The notes beneath the pieces were generated by a model, which was not told the DNA's origin, made no database searches, and saw only the letters and a program-made list of their open reading frames with translations. From Fusobacterium sp. (GTDB taxonomy: Bacteria > Fusobacteriota > Fusobacteriia > Fusobacteriales > Fusobacteriaceae), in NCBI GenBank assembly GCA_019410665.1, contig DXSD01000110.1:1-5714 (forward strand): DNA of 5,714 nucleotides, given 5' to 3'. Both the position numbers and the translations under genes were made by a program. This document shows, piece after piece, positions 1-5,127 of the stretch (its first letter is position 1; each line of letters starts with the position of its first letter).

Positions 1-54
1 CTTGCGGCCCCCTGCTCCCAAGGCAGATGCGCTACCGGACTGCGCTATATTCCG
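1..54 (-). tRNA. tRNA-Pro (anticodon UGG), 3' part cut off by window start
   Basis: Read on the minus strand, the acceptor 5' strand CGGAATA (54-48) is followed by a D arm with GCGC/GCGC stem and a loop containing GGTA. The anticodon arm has the 7-base loop CTTGGGA (22-16), so the anticodon is TGG (20-18), reading proline CCN codons. The loop is closed by a 5-bp stem (TCTGC/GCAGG, one T-G pair). The variable region and the start of the T stem (CAAG) are present; the T loop, 3' acceptor strand and CCA end lie outside the window. Starting with C at position 1 of the acceptor is typical of bacterial tRNA-Pro. The gene points left, away from all protein genes here. Isotype is secure; only the 3' end is unseen. 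Confidence 0.95.
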
Positions 55-72
55 CTCCCATCGACAAAAATA

Positions 73-101
73 ATAATATCATAATTTAAAAAATATGTCA
101 A
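73..101 (-). promoter_or_regulatory. Promoter of tRNA-Pro
   Basis: On the minus strand a perfect -35 TTGACA (101-96) is followed by a 17-bp spacer and a -10 TATTAT (78-73), preceded by TGA, which makes it an extended -10 (TGnTATTAT). The predicted start is near base 66, giving a leader of about 12 nt before the mature tRNA 5' end at 54. This is one of the two best sigma-70-type promoters in the window, as expected for a stable RNA gene. Confidence 0.85.
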
Positions 102-116
102 TAAAAAAATAAAAAC

Positions 117-145
117 TTTTCATTTTTTTTTTTTAATGGTATTAT
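117..145 (+). promoter_or_regulatory. Promoter of the HAD phosphatase-SEDS unit
   Basis: A -35-like TTTTCA (117-122, 4 of 6 consensus bases) lies 17 bp before TATTAT (140-145), which is preceded by TGG (137-139) to give an extended -10. The start would be near 152, leaving a short leader of about 30 nt before the ATG at 184. Most of the spacer is a run of 12 T (123-134). The element is back to back with the tRNA-Pro promoter, so the roughly 130-bp gap is a divergent control region. Confidence 0.7.
123..134 (+). repeat. 12-T homopolymer in promoter spacer
   Basis: Twelve consecutive T lie wholly inside the 17-bp spacer between the proposed -35 (117-122) and -10 (140-145) of the phosphatase-SEDS promoter. 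A tract of this length is prone to slippage, and each gained or lost base would change promoter spacing. The run is seen directly; any effect on expression is inferred. Confidence 0.9.
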
Positions 146-183
146 ATATAGAGAAAAATCATAGAAAAAAGGAGTACTAAAAT

Positions 184-990
184 ATGAGATACAAAGCTAT
201 TGTAAGTGATTTAGATGGAACACTTTTAAATGGAGAGCATAAGTTTTCACAGAGAACAAAAGAGATTATAAAGAAAGTAAAGGAAAGTGGGAGAAAGATT
301 TTCATTGCTACTGGAAGACACCATTTAGATGCTATGGAATTGAAAAAACTTTTAGGATTAGACTCTTATCTTATAAGTTCAAATGGAGCAAGAATTCATG
401 ATGAAGAGAATAAAGTAGTCTATGAGAGAAATATAGATAGAGAGATAGTTAAAAAAATCTTAGAAAAGAAGTGTGATGAAGAGATATCAAGACATATATA
501 TACAGGGGAACATTGGTATGTTGAAAAGGAGTGGGAAGAGTTTAATAAATTTCACCAAGAGAGTGGATTCTTTTATGAATTAAAGGACTTTAATGAGATA
601 AAGGATGAAAGTTTTGTAAAGATCTTCTTCATCAGTAAAAATCAAGAAAAACTATTAAAGTTTGAAGAGGAGATGGCTCAAGAGTTAGGAGATAAGGTAT
701 CTATAACACTATCAGGTCCAGATTGTTTAGAGTTTATGGCTCCAAATGTATGTAAGGGAGAAGCTATAAAAAATGTAATGGAAAGATTGGGGATATCTTT
801 AGAAGATGTTATAGCTTTTGGTGATGGTTTAAATGACTATGAGATGTTAAAAGAAGTTGGAAAAGGGCTGGTGATGGGAAATGCAGCTGAAAGACTAAAA
901 GAGAAACTTCCTAACAATGAGATGATTGAAAAAAATATAGAGGATGGAGTAGCTAACTATTTAGAAAAAAATATATTAGAAACAGAGTGA
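184..990 (+). CDS. Cof-type HAD-IIB family phosphatase
   Basis: A 268-residue cytoplasmic hydrolase of the haloacid dehalogenase superfamily. All four HAD motifs are visible: motif I SDLDGTLL with nucleophile D9 and acid/base D11; motif II ATGR with T43; motif III K191 in NVCKGEA; and motif IV GDGLND (213-218) with D214 and D218 for Mg2+. SSNGA (65-69) and a large insert of roughly residues 80-185 between motifs II and III match the C2B cap of the Cof/YidA group, whose usual length is about 260-290 aa. Known members dephosphorylate sugar phosphates, FMN, pyridoxal phosphate or similar small molecules; the substrate cannot be read from sequence. The start at 184 is supported by GGAG (171-174), 9 nt upstream. 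It is first in a probable two-gene unit with the SEDS gene 6 nt downstream, which may reflect shared transcription rather than shared function. Confidence 0.93.
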   Translation: MRYKAIVSDLDGTLLNGEHKFSQRTKEIIKKVKESGRKIFIATGRHHLDAMELKKLLGLDSYLISSNGARIHDEENKVVYERNIDREIVKKILEKKCDEEISRHIYTGEHWYVEKEWEEFNKFHQESGFFYELKDFNEIKDESFVKIFFISKNQEKLLKFEEEMAQELGDKVSITLSGPDCLEFMAPNVCKGEAIKNVMERLGISLEDVIAFGDGLNDYEMLKEVGKGLVMGNAAERLKEKLPNNEMIEKNIEDGVANYLEKNILETE

Positions 991-996
991 TAAAAG

Positions 997-2220
997 ATGA
1001 AGGTATCAATAGAAAATGAAAATCTCTATCACAAAAGGAATAGAATAGATAGAATAGAGCGTGAAGAGGAGAGAAAAAGAAGAAAAAAACTTAGAAATGG
1101 TGGAATTGTTTTAGTACTTATTTTACTGATTTTAATGAGCCTTTTGAATATGACAAGTGTTAAGCTAGAGGGAGTTTATTTAAAAGGGATAACAGTTATA
1201 AAAAATCACTATATGTATATGGGATTGGGAGTGGTAATGTTTATAATTGCCTCTACTAGAGATTATCGTGAGTATGAGAAAAAAAGAGTTCTAACCTTTC
1301 TATTATTAATTTCAATATTTTCATTATTAGGTGTATTTATAGGATCTAAAATACCAGCTTTACGAAAGTATGTTCCCTATGTAAATGGAGCTATTGGTTG
1401 GATAAGACTAGGTCCCTTTAGTATTCAACCTTCTGAATTGATGAAGTTACCTTTTATAATTATTATGGCAAAACTCCTATCTAAAGGAGAGGAAGAACAG
1501 TATGAAAGTGCAGGGATATTAGCTAATATATCTGGTATTGTATTTATTTATGCTTTCTTAATACTATTACAAAGAGATTTAGGAACAACTATTCACTATT
1601 TTGCAATTACTTCTGTTATGTTGTTTGTAAGTAAACTAAATTTAAGATTAATAATTGCAACTGTATCTGGTTTTTTAGGAGGAGCAACACTGTTTTTTTA
1701 CTATGTTATGCATATAGGAGATAAACTCTCTTATGGATACAGATTGAGAAGAGTTGTTAGTTATTTAAACGGAATTATAAAAAATGAGTATGACTTAGAT
1801 ATAGGGTACCAAGTAGCTCAATCTCTTATGGCTTTTGGAAGAGGTGGTATTTTAGGAGAAGGCTATGCCAATGGAGTTCAAAAATATAACTATTTACCAG
1901 AGGCAAATACAGACTTTGTATTGGCTACTTTTGGAGAAGAGTTTGGATTTCTAGGAATGTTACTAGTGGTGATTCTTTTTTTATTACTATTTAATAATAT
2001 AAAGAGAACTGCTATGGAAACTCAAGATTACTTCGGAAAATACCTTGCACTTGGAATAGGTGGGTATTTAATAACACAGGTTTTAATCAATATTTATGTA
2101 GCTTTAGGAATGCTACCTGTTTTTGGAATTCCTATGCCTATTTTTAGTTGGGGGGGAACTTCTATTATAACTGTATTTACAGCTTTGGGAATAGTGATAA
2201 ATATTAATAACCAACGATAA
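997..2220 (+). CDS. SEDS-family peptidoglycan glycosyltransferase (FtsW/RodA/SpoVE)
   Basis: A 407-residue polytopic inner-membrane protein of the SEDS family, whose members polymerise lipid II into glycan strands together with a class B penicillin-binding protein. A charged cytoplasmic tail (1-34, rich in Arg, Lys and Glu) precedes about ten hydrophobic segments, roughly 35-52, 72-86, 98-116, 147-161, 174-191, 197-211, 216-238, 317-333, 349-371 and 384-403. Family motifs are GWIRLGPFSIQPSEL (134-148), QRDLGTT (192-198), GRGGILGEG (281-289) and YLPEANTDF (299-307) in the large outer loop, including the conserved essential aspartate (D306). The C-terminal motif is FSWGGTS (383-389) instead of the common ISYGGSS. 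YLPEA and the GRGG context lean towards FtsW, but division (FtsW) and elongation (RodA) roles cannot be separated here, so no symbol is given. The start follows the phosphatase stop by 6 nt, with weak AGAG (984-987) inside the upstream gene as ribosome site. A 7-G run (2150-2156) encodes part of W385-G387. No partner PBP is in the window. Confidence 0.92.
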   Translation: MKVSIENENLYHKRNRIDRIEREEERKRRKKLRNGGIVLVLILLILMSLLNMTSVKLEGVYLKGITVIKNHYMYMGLGVVMFIIASTRDYREYEKKRVLTFLLLISIFSLLGVFIGSKIPALRKYVPYVNGAIGWIRLGPFSIQPSELMKLPFIIIMAKLLSKGEEEQYESAGILANISGIVFIYAFLILLQRDLGTTIHYFAITSVMLFVSKLNLRLIIATVSGFLGGATLFFYYVMHIGDKLSYGYRLRRVVSYLNGIIKNEYDLDIGYQVAQSLMAFGRGGILGEGYANGVQKYNYLPEANTDFVLATFGEEFGFLGMLLVVILFLLLFNNIKRTAMETQDYFGKYLALGIGGYLITQVLINIYVALGMLPVFGIPMPIFSWGGTSIITVFTALGIVININNQR

Positions 2221-2271
2221 GAAAAATAATTCACTAATATATAAAGTAACTATTTAGTTATTATCCAACTA

Positions 2272-2436
2272 AAGAAAACTCAAAGAATTGTGTAAATTAT
2301 GAAGAGAAGTTAGATTAACTCAGCGAAATCGAACGCTAAAAAATGCAATAAGTCAAAGACTTAACCCTTGCATTTTTAGTGAGATAAGCCACAGTTAATC
2401 AACTTCTTGGAATATGGAACAATTCTTAGTTTTCTT
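2272..2436. repeat. Long nested inverted repeat between convergent genes
   Basis: This 165-nt stretch folds on itself in three nested stems. The outer stem pairs AAGAAAACT (2272-2280) plus AAGAATTGT (2283-2291) with 2419-2436, 18 Watson-Crick pairs and a 2-nt bulge. The middle stem pairs 2306-2320 with 2393-2407, 14 pairs with one bulged A at 2312 (15 if the adjoining A2305-T2408 pair is added). The inner stem pairs 2336-2348 with 2368-2379, 12 pairs with one bulged A. The inner stem is capped by TAAGTC-AAA-GACTTA (2349-2363) and a bulged ACCC. Between the stems are facing unpaired regions of about 13/10 and 15/13 nt. No stem needs a G-U pair, so the symmetry exists at DNA level and holds on both strands. 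It could be a MITE-like mobile palindrome, a structured RNA or an elaborate terminator. No matching direct repeats are seen at its edges, and no coding potential is seen inside. Confidence 0.75.
2336..2379. terminator. Bidirectional intrinsic terminator (core of the nested repeat)
   Basis: An A-tract, stem, loop, stem and T-tract arrangement lies between two convergent genes: CTAAAAAATGCAA, then the small hairpin TAAGTC-AAA-GACTTA, then TTGCATTTTTAG. Transcripts from the left would end in the five U of 2373-2377; transcripts from the right would end in the six U complementary to 2338-2343. The position is right for stopping both the SEDS transcript and the leftward surface-protein transcript. 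The stem is A/T-rich, so strength is uncertain. Confidence 0.6.
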
Positions 2437-2442
2437 CTTAAG

Positions 2443-2492
2443 AGATAAAATATCTGAGGGAGTGTAAGAAATTTCTTAACTTAGATATCCCT
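2443..2492. other. Palindrome cluster just downstream of the leftward gene
   Basis: Several short inverted repeats overlap here. AGATA-AAA-TATCT spans 2443-2455. A perfect 14-bp palindrome TAAGAAATTTCTTA spans 2465-2478. AGGGA (2457-2461) pairs with TCCCT (2488-2492), and ATATCT (2450-2455) pairs with AGATAT (2483-2488). The pairings compete, so only one fold can form at a time. On the minus strand this begins 9 nt after the stop codon of the surface-repeat gene and could be its first terminator, followed by a short T tract opposite 2447-2450. The function is a guess. Confidence 0.35.
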
Positions 2493-2500
2493 TTGCAAGT

Positions 2501-3079
2501 TTAGAATAGTGTTTTTCTAAAGTTTACTATTGGAAGAACAGGAAAAACTCCATTCTCAGCATAGTTAACTAATCCCACTTGTAACCCTTCTAGGTTTTTA
2601 GCAGCATTGACAAATCCAAATTGAAGTCCACTTACATGTTGAGCATAGTTAACAAATCCAAGTTGTACCATTGCCTCTTGTTTAACTATGTTAACTCCTC
2701 CCAATTGAAAAATAGCATCTCCACCTACAGTATTTACAAGTCCTAAAGTTCCACCATTAACATTTCCTTGAATATCATTCCAAAGAGATAAAGAAACTCC
2801 TTTCATATTTCCATCAACTCTAAAAGCTTCTAAAAATAAAGAAAGATGAGCTCCAGAAAAATCTCCATTAACTTTTCTGTAACCGATAAGAGATAGATCA
2901 AATCCAGAAACATTTTGGTTCTCTGCTCCTAACAGGTTAAAACTAACACCATCTATTGAGTCAGATGTAGTAGCTCCAAATTGAACCCCTGGTAAAAGAG
3001 ACAGTTGTGCTCCTTGTGTAGCTCCGAAAGTAACTGAAGATAGAAGTAGTGCTCCAGTTATTAAAGATTTTAAATTCAT
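2501..3079 (-). CDS. Exported surface-repeat protein (GLQxGLVN-type repeats)
   Basis: A 192-residue protein with a clear signal peptide: MNLK, a hydrophobic stretch LITGALLLSSVTF, and likely cleavage near GA-TQGA (about residue 20). The rest is a run of 13-18-residue units, each starting with Gly/Val and alternating hydrophobic residues: GVSFNLLG (44), GFDLSLIG (59), GAHLSLF (76), GVSLSLWN (94), GGTLGLVN (109), VQLGFVNYA (138), GLQFGFVNAA (151) and GLQVGLVNYA (165). The later units resemble repeats annotated in other bacteria as the LA_2272-type surface-repeat family; I know these by pattern only and no biochemical function is established. A beta-solenoid-like or beta-rich envelope protein is likely, periplasmic or on the outer surface. 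The ATG at 3079 is chosen because GGAGGT (3091-3086) sits 6 nt upstream and the signal peptide starts there. A longer in-frame start at 3169 lies upstream of the proposed promoter and adds an unlikely hydrophobic leader. It is monocistronic and divergent from aroC. Confidence 0.85.
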   Translation of the reverse strand: MNLKSLITGALLLSSVTFGATQGAQLSLLPGVQFGATTSDSIDGVSFNLLGAENQNVSGFDLSLIGYRKVNGDFSGAHLSLFLEAFRVDGNMKGVSLSLWNDIQGNVNGGTLGLVNTVGGDAIFQLGGVNIVKQEAMVQLGFVNYAQHVSGLQFGFVNAAKNLEGLQVGLVNYAENGVFPVLPIVNFRKTLF

Positions 3080-3085
3080 AAAATT

Positions 3086-3091
3086 ACCTCC
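3086..3091 (-). promoter_or_regulatory. Ribosome binding site fixing the surface-protein start
   Basis: GGAGGT on the minus strand is a near-perfect Shine-Dalgarno core, 6 nt before the ATG at 3079. It decides the start over the in-frame ATG at 3169, for which no comparable site is seen. Confidence 0.85.
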
Positions 3092-3110
3092 AAAATTTAA
3101 ATGTGAAAGT

Positions 3111-3119
3111 ATTATAACA
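3111..3119 (-). promoter_or_regulatory. Extended -10 promoter of the surface-repeat gene
   Basis: On the minus strand TGTTATAAT is an exact extended -10 (TATAAT at 3116-3111). No convincing -35 is found 16-18 bp upstream, as is common for extended -10 promoters. The predicted start near 3104 gives a leader of about 25 nt. The -10 lies about 70 bp from that of the divergent aroC promoter, so the two could share control. Confidence 0.75.
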
Positions 3120-3155
3120 TAAAAATATAAAAAATGATACAAAAAACTTAACATA

Positions 3156-3173
3156 TCAAATAAAGTCAAATAA
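3156..3173 (+). repeat. TCAAATAA direct repeat, 10-bp period
   Basis: TCAAATAA occurs at 3156-3163 and again at 3166-3173. The 10-bp step puts both copies on the same face of the helix. The pair covers the -35 position of the aroC promoter and lies upstream of the divergent surface-protein promoter. It could be an operator or simply A/T-rich coincidence. Confidence 0.4.
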
Positions 3174-3183
3174 TGAAAAATTG

Positions 3184-3192
3184 TGGTATAAT
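3184..3192 (+). promoter_or_regulatory. Extended -10 promoter of the aroC-aroE-aroQ operon
   Basis: TGGTATAAT is an exact extended -10 with TATAAT at 3187-3192. The -35 position (3164-3169, AGTCAA) is a poor match. Transcription would begin near 3199, leaving a leader of about 26 nt, too short for a T-box or trp-type attenuator, so any control is more likely at the promoter itself. Confidence 0.78.
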
Positions 3193-3224
3193 AGTGATAT
3201 ATAAATAAAAAAGGAAGTGAGCTT

Positions 3225-4313
3225 ATGGGAGCAAATTGGGGACACTCATTGAGAGTGTCAATATTTGGAGAGTCTCATGGAAAAGCCATAGGAATAAATA
3301 TAGATGGATTACCAGGAGGAGTAGAGTTAAATTTAGATAGAATAGAGAGAGAGATGGATAGAAGAGTTCCAGGGAAAAATAGTTTTTCAACTCAAAGAAA
3401 GGAAAGTGATACTTTTGAAATTTTAAGTGGGTTTTATGAAGGAAAAACTACAGGGGCTCCACTATGTATTATAATAAGAAATGAGGATAAAAAATCAAAG
3501 GATTATTCCTTACTTAAAGAGGTAATGAGACCTAGTCACAGTGATTATCCAGCTTTTGTAAAGTATCATGGTTATAATGATGTAAGAGGAGGGGGGCACT
3601 TCTCTGGAAGGATAACTGCTCCTATTGTTTTTGCTGGAAGTGTAGCAAAGGAGATTTTAGCAAAAAAAGGTATATATATAGGAGCTCAGATAAAAAGTAT
3701 AAAAGATCTAGAGATAGAAAGTTTAAAGTGTTTAAGTAGAGAAGTATTTGAGGAACTAGCTTGCAAAGAGATGGCTATTTATAATGATGAGAAAATTGTT
3801 GAAGTGAAAAAATTAATTGAGGAAGCTAGAAAAGATCAAGACTCATTAGGAGGAGTAATAGAGTGCTATACTATAGGGGTTCCTTCAGGAATAGGAGAGC
3901 CATTTTTTGATTCCTTAGAGAGTTCGATAGCACACTTAGCCTTTTCTGTTCCTGCTGTAAAGGGGATAGAATTTGGAAGAGGTTTTGAAATAACTACTCT
4001 AAAGGGAAGTGAAGCTAATGATGAGTATTATTTTAAAGATGGAGAGGTAAAAACTAAGAGTAATAATAATGGAGGGATACTTGGAGGAATTTCCAATGGA
4101 ATGCCAATAATTTTTAGAGTGGCTATAAAACCAACTCCTTCTATATCTAAAAAGCAAAACAGTATAAATATAAGAAAAAATGAGAATGCAGAGTTAATAA
4201 TTGAAGGGAGACATGATCCTTGTATAGTTCCAAGAGCAGTAGTAGTAATAGAATCAATAATGGCTTTAGCTCTTTTAGATAAGATATATGAAGTAGGAGG
4301 AAGATATGAGTAG
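3225..4313 (+). CDS. aroC: Chorismate synthase
   Basis: A 362-residue cytoplasmic enzyme converting 5-enolpyruvylshikimate-3-phosphate to chorismate with loss of phosphate, using reduced FMN; it is the last step of the shikimate pathway. All family signatures are present: FGESHG (14-19, with H18), RPSHSDYP (102-109, with H105), RGGGHFSGRITA (121-132) and GRHDPCIVPRAVVVIE (328-343). H18 and H105 are the expected catalytic histidines. The basic stretch RRVPGKNSF with TQRKESD (46-62) matches the phosphate/flavin-binding region. Length is normal for the family (about 350-390). The start at 3225 has AAGGAAGTGA (3211-3220), one base off the ideal AAGGAGGTGA site. It is first in the aroC-aroE-aroQ operon and overlaps aroE by 8 nt. 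A separate flavin reductase is not seen, so whether the enzyme reduces its own FMN is unknown. Confidence 0.97.
   Translation: MGANWGHSLRVSIFGESHGKAIGINIDGLPGGVELNLDRIEREMDRRVPGKNSFSTQRKESDTFEILSGFYEGKTTGAPLCIIIRNEDKKSKDYSLLKEVMRPSHSDYPAFVKYHGYNDVRGGGHFSGRITAPIVFAGSVAKEILAKKGIYIGAQIKSIKDLEIESLKCLSREVFEELACKEMAIYNDEKIVEVKKLIEEARKDQDSLGGVIECYTIGVPSGIGEPFFDSLESSIAHLAFSVPAVKGIEFGRGFEITTLKGSEANDEYYFKDGEVKTKSNNNGGILGGISNGMPIIFRVAIKPTPSISKKQNSINIRKNENAELIIEGRHDPCIVPRAVVVIESIMALALLDKIYEVGGRYE
3241..3259 (+). other. Hairpin at the start of the aroC reading frame
   Basis: GACACTC (3241-3247) and GAGTGTC (3253-3259) form a perfect 7-bp stem with a 5-nt loop, beginning 16 nt after the first base of the aroC start codon (codons 6-12). 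Four of the seven pairs are G-C, unusual for this A/T-rich region, and the hairpin sits where a structure can affect early translation. The DNA symmetry is certain; a regulatory role is not. Confidence 0.4.
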
Positions 4314-5127
4314 GTATGGACTTGTAGGAAAAAAATTGGGGCACTCTCTATCTCCAATAATACATAACTATGCTTTTAAAAAGTTAGGAGTGAAAGCAGA
4401 GTACTCATTATATGAGATTGAAGAGGGAAAAGATATTTTAAAAGTAATGAAAGAAAAAGAGGTAAAGGGTTTTAATGTAACTATTCCCTATAAAGAGGTT
4501 GTGATGAGTCAACTTGATTTTATCTCTGAAGAAGCAGAAAAAATTGGAGCTGTAAATTTAGTGAAGATAAAAAATGGGAAAAGCTATGGCTATAACAGTG
4601 ATTACTATGGGGTCATAGAGATGTTAAAAAGATCTGATGTCAAAGTAGAAGGGAAAATATGCTATGTTTTAGGAAGTGGGGGAGCTTCAAAAGCTGTGAT
4701 AGTAGCTCTACATAATTTAGGAGCCAAAGAGATAGTTATAGTAACTAGGGATGTGGAGTTAAAAAGAAGGGAGTTAAAAAATAGATTTAAAAATATAGAG
4801 GTAGTTTCCTATGAGGATATAATAGGTGGTGATATTGTCATAAATACCACTCCTTTAGGAATGTATCCAAAGGTTGAAAACTCCCCATTGAGTGAAGATA
4901 TAATAAAAAGATTTGATATAGCTATAGATATAGTTTACAACCCTGAAAAAACTAAGTTTTTACAGTTAGCTGAGAAAAATGGATTGAAAACAGTTACAGG
5001 GATTACAATGCTGGTAGAACAAGCTTTGAAAAGTGATAAAATTTGGGAAGGGATAGAGGAAAAAGAGGAGTTGTCAAAAGAACTAGAAGAGCTAGTAAAA
5101 AAAGAGTTAGAGGGGGGAAGAGTATGA
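4306..5127 (+). CDS. aroE: Shikimate dehydrogenase (NADP+)
   Basis: A 273-residue cytoplasmic enzyme reducing 3-dehydroshikimate to shikimate with NADPH, step 4 of the pathway. The N-terminal substrate domain has GHSLSP (12-17, shikimate-binding S14 and S16), NVTIPYK (57-63, catalytic K63), GAVN (81-84) and YNSDYYG (96-102, catalytic D99; NSD rather than the common NTD). The nucleotide domain has the glycine loop GSGGASKA (123-130), a basic TR (147-148) after the second strand fitting NADP, NTTPLGM (180-186) and DIVYNP (208-213). GITMLVEQA (232-240) is the usual C-terminal substrate contact. The last 25 or so residues form a Glu/Lys-rich helix-like tail somewhat longer than typical. The ATG overlaps the end of aroC by 8 nt; AGGAGG (4295-4300) sits 5 nt upstream, so translation is coupled. 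The 3' end overlaps aroQ by ATGA. Confidence 0.96.
   Translation: MSRYGLVGKKLGHSLSPIIHNYAFKKLGVKAEYSLYEIEEGKDILKVMKEKEVKGFNVTIPYKEVVMSQLDFISEEAEKIGAVNLVKIKNGKSYGYNSDYYGVIEMLKRSDVKVEGKICYVLGSGGASKAVIVALHNLGAKEIVIVTRDVELKRRELKNRFKNIEVVSYEDIIGGDIVINTTPLGMYPKVENSPLSEDIIKRFDIAIDIVYNPEKTKFLQLAEKNGLKTVTGITMLVEQALKSDKIWEGIEEKEELSKELEELVKKELEGGRV
5110..5127 (+). promoter_or_regulatory. aroQ ribosome site and ATGA overlap with aroE, containing a 6-G run
   Basis: GAGGGG at 5110-5115, part of a 6-G run (5112-5117), lies 8 nt before the aroQ ATG (5124) and acts as its ribosome site. The aroE stop TGA (5125-5127) overlaps the start as ATGA, which favours termination-reinitiation. In the aroE frame the run reads G-GGG-GGA, which fits the X-XXY-YYZ pattern of -1 slippery sites. 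A -1 shift would enter the aroQ frame, which is open through this region. Confidence 0.65.

Noticed and set aside
2221..2500. CRISPR array or small protein gene in the gap between the convergent genes
   Set aside because: The repeats are inverted and nested rather than direct and regularly spaced, and no open frame with a ribosome site was found.
3080..3169. A 30-residue N-terminal extension of the surface-repeat protein starting at 3169
   Set aside because: It lies upstream of the extended -10 promoter at 3111-3119, has no ribosome site, and would bury the clear signal peptide; GGAGGT before 3079 fixes the shorter start.
3199..3224. T-box or attenuator control of the aro operon
   Set aside because: The leader predicted from the extended -10 is only about 26 nt, and no leader peptide or terminator-antiterminator structure is present.
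3235..3247. Similarity of ATTGGGGACACTC in aroC to ATTGGGGCACTC in aroE (4336-4347) as a repeat
   Set aside because: Both encode a GHSL stretch required by their own protein families; the match is short and best explained by codon bias.
4028..4357. Leftward open frames opposite the aroC/aroE junction (also 4147-4344 and 5003-5224)
   Set aside because: They lie antisense to well-supported aro genes, give Leu/Ile/Ser-rich low-complexity products typical of shadow frames, and lack ribosome sites.
5043..5123. An Arg/Lys-rich 27-residue extension of AroQ from an ATG at 5043
   Set aside because: It is aroE coding sequence read in another frame, and type II dehydroquinases begin at the MKIMVLNGPN motif.
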